Source: JAPOXR01 sp965221935 (GTDB taxonomy: Bacteria; Pseudomonadota; Alphaproteobacteria; Rhodobacterales; Rhodobacteraceae). Taken from it: DNA of 64,000 bases. A program made the translations under genes and the position numbers. The notes beneath the pieces were generated by a model. It was given only the letters and a program-made list of their open reading frames with translations. It was not told the DNA's origin and searched no databases. Of the stretch, positions 1-7,907 are shown piece after piece (positions within the stretch are counted from its first letter, which is position 1; each line of letters opens with the position of its first letter). Location: positions 124,001 to 188,000 of the forward strand of contig CBDCSZ010000063.1 of assembly GCA_965221935.1 (NCBI GenBank), read 5' to 3'.

Positions 1-2
1 CC

Positions 3-329
3 GAACTGGCCGACTGCGCCCGGTCCCGGTGGAAAGTGGAGAACAACGCCTTCAAGGCTCTCAAGGACGGATACCATCTCGAGCACAACTTCGGGCACGG
101 CAAAGAAACCCTGTCCAGCCTGCTGGCGACCTTCAACCTGATCGCGTTCCTGATGCAGAGCGCCTGCGACCTGGTCTGCGAAAGCTGGCAGGAGGCCCGG
201 GCAAAGCTCGCCGCCCGCTGCCGGCTTCTTGACAACCTGAAGTTCCTGACCGTCTACGCCGTGCACGACGACTGGGACGCCGTGATGCGGACAATCATCA
301 CCGGCGAGCTGCCGGAACAGCCTCCGTAG
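3..329 (+). CDS. DDE transposase, C-terminal part (gene starts before the window)
   Basis: This is an open frame running in from the left edge to a TAG at 327-329. The segment RWKVENNAFKALKDGYHLEH carries the R/K..EN..K signature that surrounds the last catalytic glutamate of DDE transposases, and it is followed by GHGKETLSSLLATFNLIAF, a conserved C-terminal helix of this type. About 108 residues are visible, so the two catalytic aspartates lie outside the window. The family is ISNCY- or IS4-like; I cannot place it more exactly. No terminal repeat for this element was identified in 330-533. Confidence 0.7.
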   Translation, partial: ELADCARSRWKVENNAFKALKDGYHLEHNFGHGKETLSSLLATFNLIAFLMQSACDLVCESWQEARAKLAARCRLLDNLKFLTVYAVHDDWDAVMRTIITGELPEQPP

Positions 330-533
330 CCGGAACCGGCGGCCCGCCCATTCCGCCGAAACACAGCAGAAATCCGCCCGGAAACGCAGCCGAAAGTGAA
401 GAAAAAACCGATGTGAACGCATAATTAGAACTACTGCCGCCCGGCCGCCAAGGGTGCGGCTGATCTGGGACTGTGCCATAATGACGCGATTCTACACCGG
501 AGAAACCGCGTAGTTCAGCCAAAACTTTCATGA

Positions 534-557
534 CATGGTAGGGCTAGCCCTACCATG
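534..557. repeat. Perfect 24-bp palindrome at the left edge of the DruA-type IS
   Basis: Bases 534-557 read identically on both strands, with core GGTAGGGCTAGCCCTACC. A 15-bp copy of the core recurs at 2981-2995, at the other side of the element. The repeat can be read either as a self-complementary terminal sequence or as a roughly 9-10 bp target duplication (GGGCTAGCCC) that happens to be palindromic. Confidence 0.7.
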
Positions 558-2994
558 TCCATAAAAAAGGGGCTGGACAATGGGCTGCCCCCATGATAGT
601 CCGGCCGCATGGCACAGTCACAGATCAGCCGCACATTGCGGGACGAGGCGGCGGTCGCGCGGGTGGCGTCGATCCTGTCGCAGGAACGGTTCGACAGCCG
701 ATCCGCCCTGGGCCGCCGCATCTGCGAGGAGTTCTCGTTTCTCGACGCGCGCGGCCGGCCTCAGCTTGCCGGGTGCATGAAAGCGCTCGGCGCCTTGGCC
801 GAGAGGGATTCCGGCATCGCCCTTCCTCCGCCGAAGGCGCCGGCGCCGGCGGCGGGGCCGCGTCTCCTTGAGGCCGGCGTCCCCGAGCCCGAGGATGTGC
901 CGCCGCATCCCGCGCGGATAGGGGGCCTCGGGATCGTCGCCGTCACGCGCGCTGCGGACCGTGTCCTGTGGAACACGCTGGTCGCGCGCGAGCATCCGCA
1001 CGGGATGACGGTCTTCGCGGGCCGCCAGGTCCGCCACCTCGTCGGCTCGGCGCACGGCTGGCTGGGGGCGGCGGGGTTTTCCGCCGCGGCGCTGCGGGTG
1101 GCGGCGCGGGACCGCTGGATCGGGTGGGACGACGAGGGGCGACGGTCGCATCTCGAGCGCGTCGTCTGCCTGAGCCGCTTCCTGATCCGGCCGTCCGCGC
1201 GCTGCCCGCACCTGGCCAGCCATGTCCTCGGCCGCATCCTGCGCCGCCTGCCGGGCGACTTCGCGGAGCGCTACGGCTTCCGTCCGTATCTCGTTGAGAG
1301 TTTCGCCGACGAGGGGTATGACGGCACCTGCCTCAGGGCAGCGAACTTTCTGCGCGTCGGAAAGACGGAAGGCCGGGGCCGGCAGGACCGGGACCACCGG
1401 CGGGCGAAGACCGTGAAGACGGTCTTTGTGCGCGAGCTGGAACGCTCCTGGCGCAGGAAGCTCGGCGTCCCGCACGTCGACCACGCGCCCTCGCTGGAGC
1501 CGGGCGAGGGGCTGAACGCGCAGGACTGGGCGGAGAACGAGTTCGGAGGGGCGCCCTTGGGCGACAAGCGACTTTCTGCGCGCCTGGCGAAGAGCGCCGG
1601 CCTTCTGGCGGCGTATCCCGGGCAGAAGATCAACGCCTCCAGCGACAGCGGCGGCAACGAGATCGCCGGCTTCTACCGCCTGATCGAGGCGCCCGCCGAG
1701 TCGGAGGTCACGGTGCCGAACATCCTCGCGCCGCACCGCGGGCGCAGCATCCAGCGGATGCGCGGCCAGCGGACGGTCCTGGCGATCCAGGACGGCACGG
1801 ACCTGAACTTCTCCCGCCGTCCCGGCTGTGACGGGCTGCAGCTGATCGGAAAGAACCAGACGGCGGCGACGAGCCTGGGGCTGCACATGCACGCGACGCT
1901 GGCGGTGACGGGGACGGGCCTGCCGCTGGGCGTGCTCGAGACGGGTTTCGATCCGGCGAAGGCGCTCTCGGAAGAGGAGGAGAGGCGCCGCAAGACGGCG
2001 CGGTGGCTCGAAGGGTTCGACGACATCGCCGCCGCCGCGCGCGAGATCGGCGGAAAGACGCGGGTGATCTCCGTGTGCGGCCGGGAGGCGGACATGTTCG
2101 CGCTGTTCGACGCGCAGCGCCGCCGTCCGCGCGTCGGGCTTCTGGTGCGCGCCAAGCATGACAGGGTTCTCGGCAGGGGACAGGCGAAGCTGTTTGCGGC
2201 GATGGCCGGCGGCGCCGCCGGCGGCATGATCGACATCGAGATCGAGGGGCTGACGGCGCGTCCGAAATCCAGCCGGAAGAAGGCCCGCCCCGCGCGGCAG
2301 AAGCGGCTGGCGAGCTGCGAGCTGCGGTTCCGCCGCGTCACGCTGCCGGCGACGGACGCCGTCCCCGGCGCGGAGCCGGTTTCCTTGCACGGGGTTCACG
2401 TCAGGGAAATCGCGCCGCCCGAGGGCGAGGACCCCGTGCAGTGGTTCCTGCTGACCACGCTCAGGGTCAAGAGCGCAGAGGAGGCTGCGGAAACCGTCGG
2501 CTTCTACCTTCAAAGATGGCGCGTCGAGGATTTCTTCCGCGTCCTGAAGTCCGGCTGCCGCGTCGAGTTCCTGCTGTTCCGCACCGCCGACAGGCTGCAG
2601 CGGGCGATCGCGATCAACGCGGTGATCGCCTGGCGCATCATGGTGATGACACTGCTCGGCCGCCAGGTTCCCGACTGCGCGCCGCAGCTGATGTTCGCCG
2701 ACCAGGAACTCGGCTTCCTGCGCGACTACGCGAACAGGCACGGCCTGGAAGCGCCGGAGCGGCTCGGCGACGCCGTGCGCCTGGTCGCGCATCTGGGCGG
2801 CTACCGCGACCGAAAGCACGATCCGGAGCCCGGAAACCAGATCATGTGGCACGGGCAGACGCGGCTGACGAGCGCCGCGCTGGGCCATGAAATCGGTCGT
2901 GAAGTCGGGTTCCGGGACGGCCAGAAGCATGCACTGAGAGCCAAGGGATAGAACGTTGCTATGCAGAGTTATGTATACTCGGTAGGGCTAGCCC
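541..2994 (+). mobile_element. IS4-family (Tn5-like) insertion sequence with a DruA-domain transposase
   Basis: The element contains one gene (609-2951). GGGCTAGCCCTACC at 541-554 is repeated in inverted orientation at 2981-2994. Just inside the right end, the inward-reading sequence GAGTATACATAACT resembles the Tn5 outside end (CTCTTATACACAAGT). The exact boundaries are uncertain, because GGGCTAGCCC is itself a palindrome and could instead be the duplicated target, which would put the ends near 551 and 2984. The right end supplies the stop codon of the neighbouring ROK kinase gene. Confidence 0.7.
609..2951 (+). CDS. Tn5-like IS4 transposase with N-terminal DruA (DUF4338) domain
   Basis: The protein has 780 residues, against about 475 for Tn5 transposase. 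Residues ~100-300 match the DUF4338/DruA family: LGAAGFSAAALRVAARD, RWIGWDDEGRRSHL, SRFLIRPSARCPHLASHVL, ERYGFRPYLVESF, GTCLRAANFLRVGKTEGRGR. Residues ~310-770 are a Tn5-type transposase: DNA-binding domain (ENEFGGAPLGDKRLSARLAK), first catalytic Asp in AIQDGTDLNF, and a complete YREK motif with the catalytic Glu in RWRVEDFFRVLKSG. The second catalytic Asp, normally in the C-D-R-E-A-D motif, is Gly here (SVCGREADMF, codon GGC at 2079-2081, residue 491). This copy is therefore probably inactive. The ATG at 609 lies in the left end of the element and has no strong Shine-Dalgarno sequence. Confidence 0.9.
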   Translation: MAQSQISRTLRDEAAVARVASILSQERFDSRSALGRRICEEFSFLDARGRPQLAGCMKALGALAERDSGIALPPPKAPAPAAGPRLLEAGVPEPEDVPPHPARIGGLGIVAVTRAADRVLWNTLVAREHPHGMTVFAGRQVRHLVGSAHGWLGAAGFSAAALRVAARDRWIGWDDEGRRSHLERVVCLSRFLIRPSARCPHLASHVLGRILRRLPGDFAERYGFRPYLVESFADEGYDGTCLRAANFLRVGKTEGRGRQDRDHRRAKTVKTVFVRELERSWRRKLGVPHVDHAPSLEPGEGLNAQDWAENEFGGAPLGDKRLSARLAKSAGLLAAYPGQKINASSDSGGNEIAGFYRLIEAPAESEVTVPNILAPHRGRSIQRMRGQRTVLAIQDGTDLNFSRRPGCDGLQLIGKNQTAATSLGLHMHATLAVTGTGLPLGVLETGFDPAKALSEEEERRRKTARWLEGFDDIAAAAREIGGKTRVISVCGREADMFALFDAQRRRPRVGLLVRAKHDRVLGRGQAKLFAAMAGGAAGGMIDIEIEGLTARPKSSRKKARPARQKRLASCELRFRRVTLPATDAVPGAEPVSLHGVHVREIAPPEGEDPVQWFLLTTLRVKSAEEAAETVGFYLQRWRVEDFFRVLKSGCRVEFLLFRTADRLQRAIAINAVIAWRIMVMTLLGRQVPDCAPQLMFADQELGFLRDYANRHGLEAPERLGDAVRLVAHLGGYRDRKHDPEPGNQIMWHGQTRLTSAALGHEIGREVGFRDGQKHALRAKG

Positions 2995-3935
2995 TCGAAG
3001 GTCGCTGCCAGCGCGACCGCGCCGTGCACGACGACCTCTTCACCGAGTGCGGCGGGGCGGATGCGATATGAGTTGGCGAGCGGTGGAAAGACGTAGCGGG
3101 CGACTTCGCGGTTCAGTGGTTGGAAAAAGCGTTCTTCGCCGATCAATGACACGCCGCCCCCGACGACCACAACGTCCGCCGCCGTGAGTGTGATCACTTG
3201 GGCAATCGCCCAACCAAGTACACAGGTAGCTTGATGGATCGCCGACTTTGCGACCGAATTGCCGGATGCTGCAAGATCGGCGATCGCCTTCGCGTTCAAC
3301 GCGGATTCCTCCTTCTGGCGGTGCCGCAACTCGTGCTTTGCAACTTCATCGTCAGACGTTTCGAGAAACCGCATGACTGCAGCGACAATCCCCGGGCCTG
3401 CCGCATACGATTCGACCGTGGCGGCGGGCGTGTCGGCATTGATACCAGGCCGCAATTGACCGATCTCGGCAACGGCCGGACGCCCTTTTCCGTGCAGCTT
3501 GCCGTCGATGACGAGACCTCCGCCAACCCCCGTCCCAACCGTGACGTAAAACACCGTGCGACTATCCTTTCCCGCTCCGAACGATGCCTCGGCCAGCGCA
3601 GCGCAATCGCAGTCGTTGCCAAGAACTGCTGGAACGCCGAACTTCTTCTCGCACCAAGCCTCCAGCGGCATGTCGTCCCAACCCGCAACCTGAATACTCT
3701 TGATGACTCGCCCGAGTGTGCTGTCCACGGGTCCGCCAAACCCGATGCCGACGCGTTGCACCCGATGAGCCGCTACCAACTCGCGGCCGGCGTGTTCGAT
3801 CTGAGTCAGGATACCGGCGGCACCTTTAGCAATGTCTATATCGCGGCGCTTGAACGCCACGAATCCGCCGCCATCGCCGGCACCGATACCGAGTTGCAGC
3901 TTGGTCCCACCGACTTCGATTCCTAGGAAAGACAT
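2988..3935 (-). CDS. ROK-family sugar kinase
   Basis: This 315-residue protein likely phosphorylates a hexose or hexosamine in the cytoplasm. It shows the ROK phosphate loop EVGGTK near the N-terminus, the catalytic region LGNDCDCAALAEASFGAG, and the glycine-rich loop VTVGTGVGGGLVIDGKLHGK. The usual zinc-binding Cys cluster of ROK proteins is absent and the expected ExGH is EIGQ. There is no HTH domain, so it is a kinase rather than a NagC/Mlc-type repressor. The stop codon (2988-2990) lies inside the right end of the flanking IS, so the original C-terminus was probably changed by a few residues. It is the last gene of the minus-strand sugar locus. Confidence 0.85.
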   Translation of the reverse strand: MSFLGIEVGGTKLQLGIGAGDGGGFVAFKRRDIDIAKGAAGILTQIEHAGRELVAAHRVQRVGIGFGGPVDSTLGRVIKSIQVAGWDDMPLEAWCEKKFGVPAVLGNDCDCAALAEASFGAGKDSRTVFYVTVGTGVGGGLVIDGKLHGKGRPAVAEIGQLRPGINADTPAATVESYAAGPGIVAAVMRFLETSDDEVAKHELRHRQKEESALNAKAIADLAASGNSVAKSAIHQATCVLGWAIAQVITLTAADVVVVGGGVSLIGEERFFQPLNREVARYVFPPLANSYRIRPAALGEEVVVHGAVALAATFEG

Positions 3936-4086
3936 AGTATTCTAGCCTCCGTGATTGGCGTTCAAAATCGATCTAATATAAAGGGGCGTTCCAACTACTC
4001 AGATCGCTTGATCATTCTGGCTACATGAATCTGCCACTACGATCGGAACTTCAAAATGATAGGAGAAGACTTTCGATTGACGAATT

Positions 4087-4701
4087 CTATGGGGTGTTGG
4101 CATAGCGGCCTTCGTGGTTGATCCGCGCAAAGACATCGTTAAGCACCCAATGGAACAGGCACAGATGTATGCTCTCGACCATTCCCATGTCGTCGAGTTC
4201 GACGTGCAGCCCGTGCTTCTGCATCTGCTTCAGCTTTCCGCCACTATAGCCCGTTAGGCCAAACGTTGTCAGACCGTGGCGACTGGCCCAGTCGACCGCA
4301 TTCAGCACGTTCGGGCTGTTGCCGGAACCACTGATGGCGATCACCAAGTCGCCCGCGCTGCCGTAGTTCATCAGTTGTTGAACGAAAATCTGGTCGTACG
4401 TCAGATCGTTGCCAACCGCCATCAGCCAGCCGGCGTTATCGGTCAGGCTAAGGACCTTCAGCCGCTTTTTCGATTCGTCCTTCAAATCGTGCTCGTGGAG
4501 CGTGCTCTTGCCGAGGTCTTCGGCCATATGGCTGGCGGTCGTTCCGGAGCCACCGTTGCCAAAAATGAACACGAACCGTTCGTTCTCCCAGGCCTGGTAG
4601 ATGAGATCCGCCCAACGCTGCATCGCGGCTTGGTCGATGCGGCTGACTTCTTGATTCAAGCGCCCGAGATAGGCGTCAGTGGCTAAGGCTGCTCCGAGCA
4701 T
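4087..4701 (-). CDS. SIS-domain phosphosugar isomerase/binding protein (GmhA-like)
   Basis: This 204-residue protein is a single SIS domain. An N-terminal helical region is followed by FGNGGSGTTASHMAEDLGK, the phosphosugar-binding loop typical of GmhA/DiaA-type proteins, then ISGSGNSPNVLNAVDWA, the second serine-rich phosphate loop. Family members isomerise sedoheptulose 7-phosphate or bind amino-sugar phosphates. With a ROK kinase 3' of it and a TIM-barrel isomerase 5' of it, it probably acts on a phosphorylated intermediate of the imported sugar. The substrate cannot be read from sequence. Confidence 0.85.
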   Translation of the reverse strand: MLGAALATDAYLGRLNQEVSRIDQAAMQRWADLIYQAWENERFVFIFGNGGSGTTASHMAEDLGKSTLHEHDLKDESKKRLKVLSLTDNAGWLMAVGNDLTYDQIFVQQLMNYGSAGDLVIAISGSGNSPNVLNAVDWASRHGLTTFGLTGYSGGKLKQMQKHGLHVELDDMGMVESIHLCLFHWVLNDVFARINHEGRYANTP

Positions 4702-4764
4702 TCCTATATCCTTCTTTGCTTGTTTTCTGCAGTACAGGCCGCCACGGGGAGCGTATATGTCCCA

Positions 4765-5820
4765 TCAGTCGATCCCCAGCATTCTGCGGTTCGCCGCTTC
4801 GTCCGTGCCGCTGTCTGCGAAATCGTCAAAAGCGCGTTCGGTCACACGGATGATGTGTTCGCGCACAAATGCTGCGCCTTCACGTGCGCCATCCTCCGAA
4901 TGCTTCAGTGCGCATTCCCACTCTACGACGGCCCATCCGTCAAAGTTGTTTGCCGCCATTTTGGAGAAGATCGCGGAAAAATCGACCTGGCCGTCGCCTA
5001 GCGACCGGAACCGCCCCGCACGGTCGACCCAGTTCTGGTAGCCACCATAGACACCTTGGCGACCGGTGGGTTCGAGCTCGGCATCCTTGACGTGAAACAT
5101 CTTGATCCGATCTTTGTAGATGTCGATATTGTCAAGATAATCAAGGCATTGCAGCACATAGTGCGACGGGTCATAGAGCATGTTCGCACGCGCGTGATTG
5201 CCTACGCGTTTAAGAAACATCTCAAACGTCACTCCGTCATGCAGGTCCTCACCGGGATGAATTTCGTAGCAAACGTCAACACCGTTTTTGGCGGCATGAT
5301 CGAGGATAGGGCGCCATCGCGCAGTCAGTTCGTCAAACGCGGTCTCGACCAGTCCGGCAGGACGCTGTGGCCACGGGTAGACATATGGCCAGGCAAGCGC
5401 CCCGGAAAAGGTTCCAAGGGCCGTGATCCCCAAGTTGGCAGAGGCCGAAATCGCCATTTTGACCTGTTCGACCGCCCAGGCTTGTCGCGCCTTGGGATTG
5501 CCGTGGACTGACGGATGCGCAAAGCCATCGAACACCGCGTCATAGGCGGGATGCACCGCCACAAGCTGACCCTGGAGATGCGACGAAAGCTCTGTCACAA
5601 CGATCCCGTTCGCTGCCGCCTCGCCCTTGAGTGTGTCGCAGTAATCCTTGGACGTCGCGGCTGTTTCCAGATCGATCAGGTTGCTGTCCCAAGATGGCAC
5701 CTGCACCCCGACATAGCCGCAGTCGGCTGCCCACTTCGTGATGCCGTCCCATGTATTGAAGGGCGCTTCGTCGCTAGAAAATTGTCCGAGAAACAGCGCA
5801 GGTCCTTTGAGCGTTCGCAT
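4765..5820 (-). CDS. Sugar phosphate isomerase/epimerase (xylose isomerase-like TIM barrel)
   Basis: This 351-residue protein has the AP_endonuc_2/IolE-like TIM-barrel fold. Likely metal ligands are the Glu in VCYEIHPGE, the Asp and His in LYDPSHYVLQ, the His in MFHVKDAE and the Glu near the C-terminus in WAVVEWECAL. Relatives act as inosose isomerases or dehydratases, 3-keto-sugar epimerases or hydrolases. It sits between the Gfo/Idh/MocA dehydrogenase and the SIS gene; oxidoreductase plus TIM-barrel pairs often work in inositol or keto-sugar breakdown. That role is inferred from context. Confidence 0.85.
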   Translation of the reverse strand: MRTLKGPALFLGQFSSDEAPFNTWDGITKWAADCGYVGVQVPSWDSNLIDLETAATSKDYCDTLKGEAAANGIVVTELSSHLQGQLVAVHPAYDAVFDGFAHPSVHGNPKARQAWAVEQVKMAISASANLGITALGTFSGALAWPYVYPWPQRPAGLVETAFDELTARWRPILDHAAKNGVDVCYEIHPGEDLHDGVTFEMFLKRVGNHARANMLYDPSHYVLQCLDYLDNIDIYKDRIKMFHVKDAELEPTGRQGVYGGYQNWVDRAGRFRSLGDGQVDFSAIFSKMAANNFDGWAVVEWECALKHSEDGAREGAAFVREHIIRVTERAFDDFADSGTDEAANRRMLGID

Positions 5821-5945
5821 GTGTTCCCCCCTTTGATTGGTTGTCCGAACCCCGCACCGACCTTGCAGGATCGGATATGAGTGTAGCCTTCGCGATAGAC
5901 GGCTTCAGGCGTTCCGCATCCCCTGACCAAACGTGCCAGGTGCCT

Positions 5946-6083
5946 TTATCCGACTGGAAACGGTTGCCCTTTGAATTTCAAAAGCTTTTCCGCCTGTCCT
6001 TCGCGGCCGGACGTTTTCAGCCATTGAACGTAAGTCTGCCATTGTTCGGAATTTGGATTGACATGATGGGCTCCGCCTCTCAC
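5946..6083 (-). CDS. Possible small protein or gene remnant, 45 aa
   Basis: This frame runs from GTG (6081-6083) to TAA (5946-5948) in the 270-bp gap between the dehydrogenase and TIM-barrel genes. The polar, tryptophan-containing sequence includes NPNSEQWQTYVQWLKTSGRE and AEKLLKFKGQPFPVG, which looks like real coding sequence rather than noise. I do not recognise the family. It may be the end of a deleted gene of the sugar operon. No clear ribosome-binding site supports the GTG. Confidence 0.3.
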   Translation of the reverse strand: MRGGAHHVNPNSEQWQTYVQWLKTSGREGQAEKLLKFKGQPFPVG

Positions 6084-6089
6084 AGCTAG

Positions 6090-7145
6090 TCAGCCCTGAA
6101 TTTCGACCCAGCGACGCTGTTCCGAACTTTCAATGCAGGCATCCACGACTTTCTGGATCTCTGCACCGCGTTCAAAGTCTGGCTGGGCGTTTTTGCCTGT
6201 TCTGATCGAGGTGATGAAGCGTTCGAAATTCGTAGGCGTTTGCGGCACCGCGACGCCCTCCCAATGCATATTGGTTGATTTGACATCGCGTGTGATGTCG
6301 TAGGTCAGACCGTCTTCGAACCATTTGTCAAAGCAGACTTTGATCCCGCCCAGATCACCCATGATCCTAATATCAATGGTGTTCTTGAATCCCGTCGCCA
6401 CACGCGAACATGAGAGTGTGCCGACGGCGCCATTCTCGAACTCGACCATCGAGTTGAGCGCGTCGTTGACGTCAAATCGGTACTCCCCCACACCTGCGCC
6501 TTTGTGTTCAAAGACTTTCAGATTGCAGTTGATGCTTTTGATCTTGCCGACCGGGTAAGAGGCCAGATCGATGATATGCACGCCGGTGTCGCCCAGAACG
6601 CCCCGGCTGCCGTGGGCTTCTGAAAGACGCCAGAGGAAACGCGGTTCCTCCTTGAAATGCCCCCAGTAATCGCTGGTCAGCCAGCATTGATTATATGTGG
6701 CTTCGACCTGGTTAATGCGGCCCAGATCGCCAGATTTCACGATTTCGGCCATGCCCTGATAGCCCGAGGCATTGCGGAATGTGAAGTTAACCATGTTGAT
6801 CAGGCCGGATTTATGGGCCGCAAGAAACAACTCGCGTGCGTCGGCATAATTTTCGGCCAACGGTTTTTCCGAAAACACATGCTTCCCAGCGGCCAAAGCC
6901 TGCAGACCGATGGGTTTGTGAAACCGATCCGGCGTCACATTGGTGATGGCGTCGAAGTCTTCATTCGCGAACAGATCGTCAGCCGATCTATAAGTCGTCG
7001 CGATACCATGCGTATCGGCGAACTGCCTCAAACTTTCCTCATCCACGTCGCAGATCGCGACGATTTCCACACCGTCGATGGCGTTAAACGCTTCGAAATG
7101 TTTGTTGGCATGACTGCCGGTGCCGATGATTGCGAGTTTGGTCAT
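6090..7145 (-). CDS. Gfo/Idh/MocA-family NAD(P)-dependent oxidoreductase
   Basis: The 351-residue protein has an N-terminal Rossmann fold (LAIIGTGSHANKHFEAF), the conserved EKP motif (HVFSEKPLAENYADAREL) whose Lys contacts substrate and cofactor, and the catalytic-region helix VLGDTGVHIIDLASYPVG. Family members oxidise or reduce sugars, inositols and glycosides with NAD(P). Its ATG overlaps the stop of the upstream gntR gene (ATGA at 7142-7145), so the two are translationally coupled. The clear operon membership supports a role in sugar catabolism. Confidence 0.9.
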   Translation of the reverse strand: MTKLAIIGTGSHANKHFEAFNAIDGVEIVAICDVDEESLRQFADTHGIATTYRSADDLFANEDFDAITNVTPDRFHKPIGLQALAAGKHVFSEKPLAENYADARELFLAAHKSGLINMVNFTFRNASGYQGMAEIVKSGDLGRINQVEATYNQCWLTSDYWGHFKEEPRFLWRLSEAHGSRGVLGDTGVHIIDLASYPVGKIKSINCNLKVFEHKGAGVGEYRFDVNDALNSMVEFENGAVGTLSCSRVATGFKNTIDIRIMGDLGGIKVCFDKWFEDGLTYDITRDVKSTNMHWEGVAVPQTPTNFERFITSIRTGKNAQPDFERGAEIQKVVDACIESSEQRRWVEIQG

Positions 7146-7906
7146 TGTTCAAGTCCTTTAATTTCAGGTGAATAGAGAAGTTCAGGATGTTGGGCACGAA
7201 ATAGGACCCTGTCGCCTATGGCATTCAATGTTTCGATCATCAGATTACGGTCTTTGTCCACCAAACATCTGTACAACCGATCAAAGCCTTCGGTTCCGCC
7301 GAGCAAACTGCATTTGTTGAATTCGGTGAGGTTGATGAATTTATACCTTGCGTGCAGCTGCGCGAGACAGAAGACCCTCCCCTTTTGCATCAACTCGAAA
7401 TAGAGGTTCTCCAGCTTCGGATTCCCGGTCAGGGTCACAAAACGCCCCATAAACCGAAGTCCATATTTGTAGTCTTTGTCGTTGTAGTTTTGCAAAGTTA
7501 TCTGATTGAGAACCAAAACCGCTTCGCGCAATCCGCTGATATCCGTGCCGTCGATCCTGTCGATGATTTCGTCTGCGACGAGTGGGGAGAGGCATTTCCG
7601 GATTTTGATCAACCCCTCGAGTTCATCGAACGAGATATGAGACACAAAGATGCCCTTCTGCGCGTCCGATTTCAGGAATCTAGTCTCGACGAGGCGCTGG
7701 TTTGCCTCGCGCACCGGCCCGCGCGAGACATTCAGCTTCTTAGCGATCACGGACTCTTTGACCTTGTCGCCGCTCACCAGTTCGCCGTTCAGAATTAAGC
7801 TTTTGATCTGGCGATAGACCAGCTCGTTCAGCGGCAGTCCTTCGACGTTCTGAAGTGGCTTAAGGAGCTCGGAGATCTCAAGCTCGTCGTCGATCTGGTA
7901 AATCAT
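7142..7906 (-). CDS. GntR/FadR-type transcriptional regulator
   Basis: The protein has 254 residues if started at the ATG at 7904-7906, one base after the stop of the ABC ATPase gene. A longer in-frame start at 8038 would lie inside that gene and adds a non-conserved tail, so I prefer 7906. The N-terminal winged helix is clear: LNELVYRQIKSLILNGEL, KLNVSRGPVREANQRL. The C-terminal effector domain is FCD-like, but the usual Asp...Phe-His metal motif reads RFMGRFVTLTGNPKL, so the metal-binding His residues are missing. It probably controls the divergent sugar operons through the inverted repeat at 9032-9068. Confidence 0.85.
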   Translation of the reverse strand: MIYQIDDELEISELLKPLQNVEGLPLNELVYRQIKSLILNGELVSGDKVKESVIAKKLNVSRGPVREANQRLVETRFLKSDAQKGIFVSHISFDELEGLIKIRKCLSPLVADEIIDRIDGTDISGLREAVLVLNQITLQNYNDKDYKYGLRFMGRFVTLTGNPKLENLYFELMQKGRVFCLAQLHARYKFINLTEFNKCSLLGGTEGFDRLYRCLVDKDRNLMIETLNAIGDRVLFRAQHPELLYSPEIKGLEQ

Positions 7907-7907
7907 G

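Noticed and set aside
618..2930. A 770-codon open frame on the minus strand opposite the IS transposase
   Set aside because: It mirrors a GC-rich coding sequence, its translation is Arg/Pro/Gln-rich without domains, and the plus-strand frame has clear DruA and Tn5 motifs.
3198..3926. A 242-codon plus-strand frame opposite the ROK kinase
   Set aside because: Antisense shadow; the minus strand shows all the ROK motifs.
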